Assembly: GCA_030038695.1 (NCBI GenBank)
Contig: JASHSN010000253.1
Coordinates: 1-6,338, forward strand
From: Nitrososphaeraceae archaeon
GTDB taxonomy: Archaea > Thermoproteota > Nitrososphaeria > Nitrososphaerales > Nitrososphaeraceae
Direction: 5' to 3'
DNA: 6,338 bases
Shown in pieces: positions 1 through 5,145 of this stretch (within the stretch, counting starts at the first letter, position 1; each line of letters begins with the position of its first letter). The notes under the pieces were generated by a model. The model was not told the origin of the DNA. It saw only the letters and a program-made list of their open reading frames with translations, and ran no database searches. The position numbers and the translations under genes were made by a program.

Positions 1-197
1 TGGCGCTGCTTGGTGTCATGCTCTTGGATCGTATACGTATAGTAAGTGTTTGGTTGAACTCCTTGGCCTAGGTACCAGCTATTCTGTCCATACACATTCT
101 TTACGAACCCAATGTAGGCCGTAGAAACCCCCGCTACGCAAGATAATGTCAATATGGAAGACAGCAAAATACTACTCAAAATACTATTTTTGCGCAT
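1..197 (-). CDS. Secreted/membrane-anchored thaumarchaeal protein, N-terminal part (runs off left edge)
   Basis: Reading the minus strand from the ATG at 197 gives 65 residues and then the window ends, so this is a 5' partial gene. The start MRKN is followed by a hydrophobic stretch (about residues 5-31, rich in I, L, S and V), which looks like a Sec signal peptide or an N-terminal anchor. A possible signal peptidase site lies after VYG (residues 35-37). The mature start contains WYLGQGVQPNTYYTY (residues 41-55) and then EHDTKQR. I recall this signature from a group of secreted proteins of unknown function common in Nitrososphaerales; this is memory, not a search. The protein would act at or outside the membrane. 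The start is supported by a TATA box centred 37 nt upstream and a weak GAAGGT just before the ATG. It is divergent from the 57-residue gene at 334. Function unknown. Confidence 0.82.
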   Translation of the reverse strand, partial: MRKNSILSSILLSSILTLSCVAGVSTAYIGFVKNVYGQNSWYLGQGVQPNTYYTYTIQEHDTKQR

Positions 198-229
198 AGA
201 CCTTCAAAGTCAAATATGCCCGTTATTCG

Positions 230-238
230 ATATATATG
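230..238 (-). promoter_or_regulatory. TATA box of the secreted-protein gene
   Basis: On the minus strand this A/T block reads as a TATATAT core. Its centre is about 37 nt upstream of the ATG at 197. Archaeal initiation usually falls 25-28 nt downstream of the TATA centre, so the transcript would start near 207 with a leader of about 10 nt. Inferred from position and composition only. Confidence 0.5.
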
Positions 239-303
239 TTTGTAAGCCATACGGCAAAGACGCCAAAGAAAGAGGAACATGTGCAACGATTGCTTGGATA
301 TAC

Positions 304-315
304 AAATAATTATAT
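304..315 (+). promoter_or_regulatory. TATA box of the 57-residue protein gene
   Basis: The A/T-only block AAATAATTATAT is centred about 25 nt before the ATG at 334, the spacing expected for a leaderless archaeal transcript. No Shine-Dalgarno-like sequence lies before that ATG, which agrees with leaderless initiation. Position-based inference. Confidence 0.5.
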
Positions 316-333
316 GTTCAAGGAACTGTCTAA

Positions 334-507
334 ATGAATATGTGCGGTTGTCCAAAAGTTCATTTTTATGAGGTGGAATTTAAATTGGCAGGAATGCGAG
401 TTGTTCCTACTCACAAGAACTGCGGGGATCCGATGAACGACCAGCAGTCTTCAAAATTTCAAAAAGAGCTAATCGAGTATTGGGGTTTTGAGGATAAGAG
501 CGTTTAA
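334..507 (+). CDS. Small Cys-containing protein, 57 residues, function unknown
   Basis: An ATG-to-TAA frame of 57 codons begins MNMCGCPKVHFYEVEF and ends YWGFEDKSV. It carries three Cys: C4 and C6 in a CGCP motif at the N-terminus, and C30 in HKNCGDP. H10 and H27 are also present, so a metal site built from Cys and His is possible. The middle looks like a beta-strand pair (HFYEVEFKLAGMRVVPT), followed by an amphipathic helix (about residues 38-50). I do not recognise the family. Reality is supported by the amino-acid pattern, the TATA box at leaderless spacing and the lack of any competing frame. It is divergent from the secreted protein on its left and followed about 120 nt later by another small gene with its own promoter, so it is probably monocistronic. 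A second ATG two codons downstream could also serve as the start. Confidence 0.6.
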   Translation: MNMCGCPKVHFYEVEFKLAGMRVVPTHKNCGDPMNDQQSSKFQKELIEYWGFEDKSV

Positions 508-597
508 GATGCACTCTATGCATGTTAAAGCTAAAGGCTAGTTGAAAGACAAGATGCGTTGTATTTACCTAGACCTAAGTACTAGTCGTACGTCAAC

Positions 598-605
598 TTT
601 ATAAA
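598..605 (+). promoter_or_regulatory. TATA box of the 84-residue protein gene
   Basis: TTTATAAA is a near-canonical archaeal TATA box. Its centre lies about 28 nt before the ATG at 630, which predicts a transcript starting at or very near the start codon (leaderless). This spacing helps choose ATG 630 over the in-frame ATG at 639. Confidence 0.65.
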
Positions 606-629
606 TCTCTAGAATAATGCTGCTTTTGT

Positions 630-884
630 ATGACCAAGATGCTAAATGTAAACATAGATACTTCGGGAGTCGACCAAAAGGAAGCTGAAGAATGGGTAAA
701 CGAACTTGCAAATGTATACGCAGACATGGAAATTGAAGACGTAAGCGTGTCAGGAAATAAGATTGCATTTAAGGCTGGCTTCCAGGGTATGGACGACACA
801 GAACCTGACGATGTCAAAATGAAAATAGAGGAGTACCTGACGATGAACGAAGCCTTCCAGGCCTCGAACGTATCCGTGCGATAG
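630..884 (+). CDS. Small acidic alpha/beta protein, 84 residues, function unknown
   Basis: The product begins MTKMLNVNIDTSGVDQ and ends ASNVSVR, with no stop for 84 codons. The pattern suggests a compact alpha/beta fold: strand LNVNID, a helix over about residues 16-32 (KEAEEWVNELANVYAD), strands EDVSVS and KIAFKAGF, an acidic turn (MDDTEPDD, about residues 54-61), a helix KMKIEEYL, and a final strand NVSV. It is strongly acidic, has no Cys, signal peptide or membrane segment, and is probably cytosolic. I do not recognise a named family, although small acidic proteins of this kind are common in Nitrososphaerota. The start at 630 is chosen because it sits at leaderless distance from a good TATA box; ATG 639 is the alternative and would remove three residues. 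A pyrimidine-rich tract follows the stop, and the gene appears monocistronic. Confidence 0.82.
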   Translation: MTKMLNVNIDTSGVDQKEAEEWVNELANVYADMEIEDVSVSGNKIAFKAGFQGMDDTEPDDVKMKIEEYLTMNEAFQASNVSVR

Positions 885-890
885 ATGTAT

Positions 891-919
891 AGTCTCCCTC
901 TATTCTTTTCTTTTCTCTT
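891..919 (+). terminator. Pyrimidine/T-rich archaeal-type terminator
   Basis: Seven nucleotides after the stop of the 84-residue gene the plus strand is almost entirely T and C (CTATTCTTTTCTTTTCTCTT, with four-T runs). Archaeal termination often uses T-rich tracts without a hairpin, so this is a plausible terminator. No strong stem was seen beside it. Confidence 0.5.
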
Positions 920-970
920 GAATAGGTTAGAGTAATACTAATAATGAATCATCATTCCTTGTTGCTCATG

Positions 971-978
971 TTTAAATA
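971..978 (+). promoter_or_regulatory. TATA box of the zinc-ribbon gene
   Basis: TTTAAATA lies about 37 nt before the TTG start at 1012. The predicted transcript start is near 1002, giving a leader of about 10 nt. An alternative A/T element (TAGTATAC, about 977-984) would make the mRNA almost leaderless. Confidence 0.45.
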
Positions 979-1011
979 GTATACATGCAAGATAGATTAG
1001 GTTGTTAATAA

Positions 1012-1248
1012 TTGACTTGCAAGGGTATATGTATTCGTCATAAAGCGCAAAAACCTGTTGGTTGTGGTCGCTACGCTAACGGACAAAAACGGTGTCAAAT
1101 ATGTGAGATTTTCATGAAATGGGACGGCTTATGGTGCCCATGCTGCGGATATAGATTAAGGACAAGGCCGCGTAACCTAAAGTACAAGGCCAAATTGCGC
1201 ACCAGCAAAAACCTGGAGAGTTTTCAAGCAGCAGTGATCCTACGATAG
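1012..1248 (+). CDS. Small zinc-ribbon protein, thaumarchaeal type, 78 residues, TTG start
   Basis: The product carries eight Cys: C3, C7, C18, C28, C31, C42, C44 and C45. CQIC (28-31) and CPCCG (42-46) form the two knuckles of a zinc ribbon, and C3/C7/C18 may bind a second metal or belong to a longer treble-clef-like fold. The tail (about residues 47-64) is very basic (RLRTRPRNLKYKAKLR), consistent with nucleic-acid binding. I recall near-identical small proteins (MTCKGIC...RYANGQKRCQICEIF...WDGLWCPCCGYRLRT), often in several copies, in Nitrososphaerota genomes; their role is not established, and transcription or RNA-related functions are guesses. The start must be TTG at 1012: an in-frame TAA sits directly before it (1009-1011) and no ATG precedes C3. 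The last 25 bp overlap tail-to-tail with the 304-residue gene on the opposite strand. Confidence 0.88.
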   Translation: MTCKGICIRHKAQKPVGCGRYANGQKRCQICEIFMKWDGLWCPCCGYRLRTRPRNLKYKAKLRTSKNLESFQAAVILR

Positions 1249-2138
1249 TTTTTGAGTACGTTTTTGGCAGTGGCGAATAGTTCAAGATTCAGCTTTTGAA
1301 TGAGTGGCGCATCAATACCAAGATCCATGGATATCTGTATTAGTTTAGAGTAGGAGTTGAAAAACAATGAATCTTTATTCGCCAAAACCCTATCTGCGAT
1401 CTTACCTAGATAATAATAACAATCTGGTAACATGCCAAGCTTGACTAGGTGATTTGCTTTTTCAATAATGAGTTCCTTATCGTAATTCTCTGAGCAGAGC
1501 TGCATGATTGCCGAAGATGATCTCGATATGGTGGATCTGGTTGATCTTTCGATGCCTATGCATGTCAATGCAACTTGGATCCCATCCGAGATGTATTGTT
1601 CATCAAATTCTAAGTTTCGGATTTGATTCAACTCGTGAAGTGGCATTGGTCGGTGCCCTGCTAGTGCAAGCATTCCTTCTAAGAAGCGGTAGGCTGATAT
1701 TTTTAGCCACATCGATGCGAGAATAGGGCTCTTTGACACAAATGTGTCGATCTTGTCTGAGCAAAAGAGTGACGCTACAATAGACTTTTTGCCAAATGCA
1801 GCAAGTGCATTGGTGTAAAGAGAGTGTGAAGGACTGAAAACTTCATGTGCGACTAGGCCGTTAACTATGATCATCCCTTTCGTCGCTATAATATTCTTCC
1901 TCGTACTCCAAATATTAACTAGTTCAACATTATGATGGTCAATTCTCAAATATTTGTCCAAATAAGCATCCATATCTTCCATGATAATCACTAGATCGTA
2001 TTCACAACAATCGAGTGATATTCTAGGATCTGTTGCCCTGCAGCCAATCAGGGCTACAGGACTAGAAATATTATCGTCGATATATTTCTTGATCGACATT
2101 GGAATTTTCTGCAATGGTGCTCTCTTGGGATCTAACAT
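1224..2138 (-). CDS. Nucleotidyltransferase-like protein, 304 residues, function uncertain
   Basis: The N-terminal part contains VALIGCRATDP (28-38) followed by CCEYDLVII (44-52). This resembles the G-S-x-A...D-x-D core of minimal nucleotidyltransferase (pol-beta fold) domains, but with GC for GS and E46-Y-D48 in place of D-x-D, so catalysis may be lost or altered. The rest (about residues 110-304) reads as mostly helical, with segments such as ILASMWLKISAYRFLEGML and a helix-rich C-terminus, and no membrane span or signal peptide. I think it belongs to a conserved thaumarchaeal hypothetical family, but I cannot name it. The ATG at 2138 is supported by an A/T block centred 28 nt upstream, the leaderless spacing. 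It stands alone, divergent from tRNA-Glu, and its 3' end overlaps the zinc-ribbon gene. Alternative: an unrelated fold with a chance GxRA...D motif. Confidence 0.8.
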   Translation of the reverse strand: MLDPKRAPLQKIPMSIKKYIDDNISSPVALIGCRATDPRISLDCCEYDLVIIMEDMDAYLDKYLRIDHHNVELVNIWSTRKNIIATKGMIIVNGLVAHEVFSPSHSLYTNALAAFGKKSIVASLFCSDKIDTFVSKSPILASMWLKISAYRFLEGMLALAGHRPMPLHELNQIRNLEFDEQYISDGIQVALTCIGIERSTRSTISRSSSAIMQLCSENYDKELIIEKANHLVKLGMLPDCYYYLGKIADRVLANKDSLFFNSYSKLIQISMDLGIDAPLIQKLNLELFATAKNVLKNYRRITAA

Positions 2139-2160
2139 TAAGAGAAAGATCGTGAGGAAG

Positions 2161-2170
2161 AATTTACAAA
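2161..2170 (-). promoter_or_regulatory. TATA-like box of the 304-residue gene
   Basis: On the minus strand this reads TTTGTAAATT, centred about 28 nt upstream of the ATG at 2138, matching leaderless archaeal initiation. A second A/T block further up (about 2186-2195, TTTTATCTAA on the minus strand) would give a leader of roughly 25 nt instead. Confidence 0.4.
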
Positions 2171-2208
2171 GCGGGTAGAATAGATTAGATAAAATCCATA
2201 CGCAAAAG

Positions 2209-2216
2209 TTTTATAT
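2209..2216 (+). promoter_or_regulatory. TATA box of tRNA-Glu
   Basis: TTTTATAT, preceded by a purine-rich stretch (GCAAAAG) that could act as the TFB recognition element. Its centre is about 36 nt upstream of the mature tRNA 5' end, which would leave a short 5' leader for RNase P to remove. Confidence 0.5.
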
Positions 2217-2248
2217 GAAGATTCGAGAGAATCGATGCTTAAATCAGA

Positions 2249-2324
2249 GCTCCGGTGGTGTAGGCCGGTTAAGCATTTCGCCCTCTCAAGGCGACGATCC
2301 CGGGTTCAAATCCCGGCCGGAGCA
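2249..2324 (+). tRNA. trnE: tRNA-Glu (anticodon CUC)
   Basis: A complete cloverleaf can be drawn. The acceptor stem is GCTCCGG/CCGGAGC (2249-2255 with 2317-2323). The D stem is GTGT/GCAT with G-T pairs and a GG-containing loop. The anticodon stem is TCGCC/GGCGA around loop CTCTCAA, with anticodon CTC at 2285-2287. The variable region is short (CGATC), the T stem is CCGGG/CCCGG with loop TTCAAAT, and A2324 is the discriminator. Anticodon CUC reads GAG, so the amino acid is glutamate. No intron is present and the 3' CCA is not encoded, which is usual in archaea and requires CCA-adding enzyme. The gene has its own TATA box, and no clear T tract follows it. Confidence 0.96.
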
Positions 2325-2563
2325 TATTATTAGTACTGCAGAACTCGGTAGTCCGGTATTGCTCTTCATCTTAGTCTGCAGGCATTTTACTCAGACTGAT
2401 ATGTGGACTGTCGTAATCGTCATCGTTCTGTCTTAGTCATAATTAGAATGAAGTGGCATTGTAATAAAGATTTTTCACGTACTACTATTGTGAGAGCGCC
2501 GCCTGTCTTGAATCTACTACTGTAGTTTAATATTAGCTAGTTCGAATATCGTATCCGGCTGCT
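2325..2563. other. Intergenic stretch with no recognisable gene
   Basis: Between tRNA-Glu and the 3' end of the CobT gene I see only frames of about 25 codons or fewer on both strands, no convincing stem-loop with a T tract, and no repeat. It should hold the 3' ends of two convergent transcripts (tRNA from the left, operon from the right), yet neither shows an obvious terminator. A small RNA cannot be excluded. Confidence 0.5.
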
Positions 2564-3676
2564 CTAACATGAGGAACGACGCGATATAGACTCATACTGC
2601 TTCTCGACTGTTTTCAAAAGGATATTTCCATCGATCTTTCCTCTTGATTTTAGCATAGCAGCAATTGATGTACCTCCAGCTCCAGCGCCATCTTTTACAA
2701 ATCCCTTTGCAAAAGCTTCTAATCCTCGAATAGTCGACTTTTCCATATGTAAATCGGCTGCAAAGACTGGCACTTCTGTAGAAATCGAGTTCACAAGAGC
2801 AGCTAAGTCTGAAGAATCATCATACGCTACATACACTGTAGTCCCAATACAAAGCCCACTTATTTTCAGGTCAAGAGATTTCAAAATGGCCAACACAGCT
2901 GCCATCTGCGTACCTCCTGCTAGAAGAACTCTCCCTCCAACATCTAGTACGCCTTCTGATATACCTGCGACAGATGGCATCATTGGATCACCTAAAGAAG
3001 CCACTGCTTTCAAAGGATTATTTTTTAATCCGCCAAACGATATCTTTGATTTTTCAAGATTCTGCTTGACTACCCTGTTTTTAAGATCATGAGGATTTGT
3101 TTGCATACTGCTACTTACCTTAAACTCTGCGTCGATGCCGAGCGCGTAAAGAACTCCCAACGCAGTGGTAGTGCCGCCAGGAATGCTTTCGCCTAAAACT
3201 ATTAGATCGCTATATTTCCCCAATTGTTTCCCTAGCATGAGCCCATACTCGAAAGCCCTATTAACATCTGACGCATCCATTGCTATCCCCGACTCGATGT
3301 TATAGCCTGGGCCTATTCCAAACGAAATATACGGGATGGAAGGTTTGATTTTTGAACCGGCGTCGACTACTTGAAATGGTATGTCGGCCAATTGGAGTGC
3401 GGCTCTGGTAATGATGGCAGGCGTGGGATTTCCCTCAGGGGTAATAGGAACCTCATCAATACATTTGCAGCAACCGTAATACAATAGTTCCATGTCAGCT
3501 GCTGGTGTATATTTCACAAAATCTTGTTTTGCGCCTGCTGCAGTAATCCCGGGAATAAGGCTTGTATCAGTATAAGATATTACACACACAAATAATGGTG
3601 AATTGGTCGCAAATCTGGCTAGCGCAGAATCAGCTCGATTTATAACTCGAATGTCGGGATATTGATTATTCGGCAA
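2564..3676 (-). CDS. cobT: Archaeal CobT-like nicotinate-nucleotide phosphoribosyltransferase
   Basis: The 370 residues match the archaeal CobT-like family (TIGR00303/UPF0284 type), typically about 340-370 long. The reaction is transfer of phosphoribose from nicotinate mononucleotide to a base such as 5,6-dimethylbenzimidazole, giving the alpha-ribazole phosphate used for the cobamide lower ligand; it is cytosolic. Visible blocks are PLFVCVIS (27-34), SLIPGITAAGA (39-49), YTPAAD (56-61), the glycine-rich FGIGPGYNIESG (119-130), GESIPGGTTTALGVL (162-176, resembling the GE..G.TT.A signature of bacterial CobT), AGGTQMAAVLA (253-263), and FVKDGAGAGGTS (326-337) near the C-terminus. The start is TTG at 3676; an in-frame TGA lies directly upstream (3679-3677), so no earlier start exists. 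It begins 3 nt after the preceding gene's stop and is the last gene of the operon. Oddity: Asp329 sits where I expect the catalytic Glu-type residue. Confidence 0.87.
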   Translation of the reverse strand: MPNNQYPDIRVINRADSALARFATNSPLFVCVISYTDTSLIPGITAAGAKQDFVKYTPAADMELLYYGCCKCIDEVPITPEGNPTPAIITRAALQLADIPFQVVDAGSKIKPSIPYISFGIGPGYNIESGIAMDASDVNRAFEYGLMLGKQLGKYSDLIVLGESIPGGTTTALGVLYALGIDAEFKVSSSMQTNPHDLKNRVVKQNLEKSKISFGGLKNNPLKAVASLGDPMMPSVAGISEGVLDVGGRVLLAGGTQMAAVLAILKSLDLKISGLCIGTTVYVAYDDSSDLAALVNSISTEVPVFAADLHMEKSTIRGLEAFAKGFVKDGAGAGGTSIAAMLKSRGKIDGNILLKTVEKQYESISRRSSC

Positions 3677-3679
3677 TCA

Positions 3680-4303
3680 CTAATCAGTACTTGCCATAAA
3701 TCGCACAAATTCTGCTCTAGATCTAGTCTTGAGTACGTAATTCGTTCTTTTTTCTTCGGCAATCGTCGAAGTCTTTTTGTTTCCATAATCATGACCGGGA
3801 TATACTATTAGTGAATCTTGTAATTTTGCTAACTTTCCGAATAAGCTGTCATACATCTCTGATGCATCACTGCCAGGCAGGTCGACTCTGCCGCAGTTTC
3901 CCACAAACAGAGTATCGCCTGTCAATACTAACTCATTGTCAACCACGAGAGAAATACTATCCTTTGAATGCCCTGGCGTGTACAGGACCTTTATAATGAT
4001 CTTCCCGACTTCAATTATTTGCCCGTCTTCGACAGGAAGGTCATATTTTTCAGTCGATTCCTTATGCTGTATAATTCTTGCCCCCGTTACTGCGGCAACC
4101 TGTTCATTACCAAGTATATGATCAAAATGAGTATGAGTATTAATAATGTATTTTACTCTCCAGTCACTCTCATTTAGGATGGCAAAAATTTTCTCTAAAT
4201 CCCAAGACGGATCTATAACAGCGGATTCTCCTATACTTTCATCAGCCAAGATATAAGTGAAGTTAGCCATTTGACCTACCGGAATTTGCACTATTTTTAC
4301 CAT
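3680..4303 (-). CDS. Metallo-beta-lactamase-fold hydrolase (glyoxalase II / persulfide dioxygenase-like)
   Basis: The 207-residue protein has the full metal set of the fold: THTHFDH (H57, H59, D61, H62), H112 in TPGHSKDS, D130 in LTGDTLF, and H171 in YPGHDYGN. The stretch GNCGRVDLPGSD (135-146) and the tail EEKRTN fit the branch containing ETHE1-like persulfide dioxygenases and short glyoxalase II-like enzymes. It lacks the C-terminal helical substrate domain of classical glyoxalase II. Two roles are therefore open: oxidation of a low-molecular-weight thiol persulfide to sulfite using one Fe, or hydrolysis of a thioester. Archaea of this type are not known for glutathione, so another thiol would be the substrate. 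It is the middle gene of the operon, with its ATG 7 nt after the nnrE stop and its stop 3 nt before the CobT start. It has no signal peptide and is cytosolic. Confidence 0.92.
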   Translation of the reverse strand: MVKIVQIPVGQMANFTYILADESIGESAVIDPSWDLEKIFAILNESDWRVKYIINTHTHFDHILGNEQVAAVTGARIIQHKESTEKYDLPVEDGQIIEVGKIIIKVLYTPGHSKDSISLVVDNELVLTGDTLFVGNCGRVDLPGSDASEMYDSLFGKLAKLQDSLIVYPGHDYGNKKTSTIAEEKRTNYVLKTRSRAEFVRFMASTD

Positions 4304-4310
4304 CGTAAAC

Positions 4311-5018
4311 TCATCTCAGGATGCCCCTCTCTGATTCTTTGGGTATTCCTATATGTTCAACATAGACGTTCCCAGTATGTTTTGCATTGTTTAAAAGCCC
4401 AGTCTTCAATCTATGAAAAGTCACAGTAGCATTAGCCTTGATACAGTTTTTACCGACTTTGCCGGTATCTGGATCCAATCCTGAAGGTATGTCAACAGCA
4501 ATAACCCACGCATGTGATTTATTTATCAATTGTATCGCTGATGCGTGCGGATCACGGATCTCTCCTCTGATCCCTGTACCAAATATTCCGTCAAGGATGA
4601 CGTGTGCTCTGGAGATTTTCATTTTGAGTTTTCCATCGAAATTGTCGCAACATATGGTTTCTACCGAATCCATTTTCCTTATAATATCCCAATTTACGCG
4701 TGCTTCCTCGGTCCGCAAATCAGTTTGACGACCCAACAATATCACACTAATCGCATACCCAGGACATCCGCTAAGATGTCTAGCTGCCACAAACCCATCT
4801 CCGCCATTGTTGCCAGCGCCACATACTGCAACAAGACGTGTTTTTGCAGATCTTTTCTTGAACTTTACGTTCACAAAATCAGCTACCCCGTGACCTGCGT
4901 TTTCCATCATATTTATGCGATGAAATCCAAAATGACTGTGTGCCTTCTCCTCTATCTCATACATTTGTGAGGATGAAATCGCCTTCTTGTGATGCTTCGA
5001 CGTCTTAGCTCTTATCAT
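4311..5018 (-). CDS. nnrE: NAD(P)H-hydrate epimerase, stand-alone YjeF_N domain
   Basis: NnrE interconverts the R and S epimers of NAD(P)H hydrate, so that a dehydratase can restore the damaged cofactor. The 235 residues cover just the N-terminal YjeF domain. Visible are MMENAG (37-42), the Rossmann-type VCGAGNNGGDGFVAAR (65-80), DGIFGTGIRGE (143-153) and VDIPSGLDPDTG (165-176), whose Asp/Ser/Gly/Leu-Asp pattern is the family hallmark, then ATVTFHRLKTGLL (187-199). Many archaeal proteins fuse this domain to the C-terminal dehydratase (NnrD); here the protein stops after the epimerase, and no dehydratase is in the window. ATG 5018 gives an 18-residue basic lead before SQMYEIEEKA; M19 is a possible alternative start. 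It is the first gene of the operon, 7 nt before the hydrolase, with a TATA box centred about 38 nt upstream. It is cytosolic. Confidence 0.92.
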   Translation of the reverse strand: MIRAKTSKHHKKAISSSQMYEIEEKAHSHFGFHRINMMENAGHGVADFVNVKFKKRSAKTRLVAVCGAGNNGGDGFVAARHLSGCPGYAISVILLGRQTDLRTEEARVNWDIIRKMDSVETICCDNFDGKLKMKISRAHVILDGIFGTGIRGEIRDPHASAIQLINKSHAWVIAVDIPSGLDPDTGKVGKNCIKANATVTFHRLKTGLLNNAKHTGNVYVEHIGIPKESERGILR

Positions 5019-5050
5019 ATCGGGATTCTATCTAAGTGTGATTTCACATT

Positions 5051-5060
5051 ATTTATAATA
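5051..5060 (-). promoter_or_regulatory. TATA box of the nnrE-hydrolase-cobT operon
   Basis: On the minus strand the block reads TATTATAAAT, centred about 38 nt before the nnrE ATG. The predicted transcript start is near 5028, a leader of roughly 10 nt. No comparable promoter was seen before the two downstream genes, which fits one three-gene transcript. Confidence 0.55.
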
Positions 5061-5104
5061 TCATCGACAACGTCAGTTAAATTTACCTTGAAATGTAAGT
5101 TAAC

Positions 5105-5117
5105 ATGGCATTGCCAT
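5105..5117. repeat. Perfect inverted repeat ATGGCA-T-TGCCAT
   Basis: Six-base arms with a one-base centre. It lies about 45-65 bp upstream of the operon TATA box, where an activator or repressor dimer could bind. Short palindromes also arise by chance, so this is only a candidate operator. Confidence 0.35.
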
Positions 5118-5133
5118 AATGGCGAGGACGACG

Positions 5134-5145
5134 ATGAGCGCTCAT
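5134..5145. repeat. Perfect 12-bp palindrome ATGAGCGCTCAT
   Basis: A fully self-complementary 12-mer, about 17 bp from the previous inverted repeat and about 75-95 bp upstream of the operon TATA box. It sits in a local GC-rich island within A/T-rich intergenic sequence. Candidate binding site for a dimeric regulator; no family can be assigned. Confidence 0.35.

Noticed and set aside
565..817. Two minus-strand open frames opposite the 84-residue gene
   Set aside because: Their peptides are rich in Ser, Leu and Phe without fold pattern, and they are antisense to a better-supported gene with its own TATA box and terminator tract.
1508..1726. Plus-strand open frame of 72 codons
   Set aside because: Antisense to the 304-residue gene, with no promoter at a sensible distance.
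2215..2436. Plus-strand open frame of 73 codons
   Set aside because: It runs straight through the tRNA-Glu gene; the peptide is an artefact of the tRNA sequence followed by low-quality frame.
4545..4970. Plus-strand open frame of 141 codons
   Set aside because: It lies wholly antisense to nnrE, whose motifs are unmistakable, and its own peptide shows no recognisable domain.
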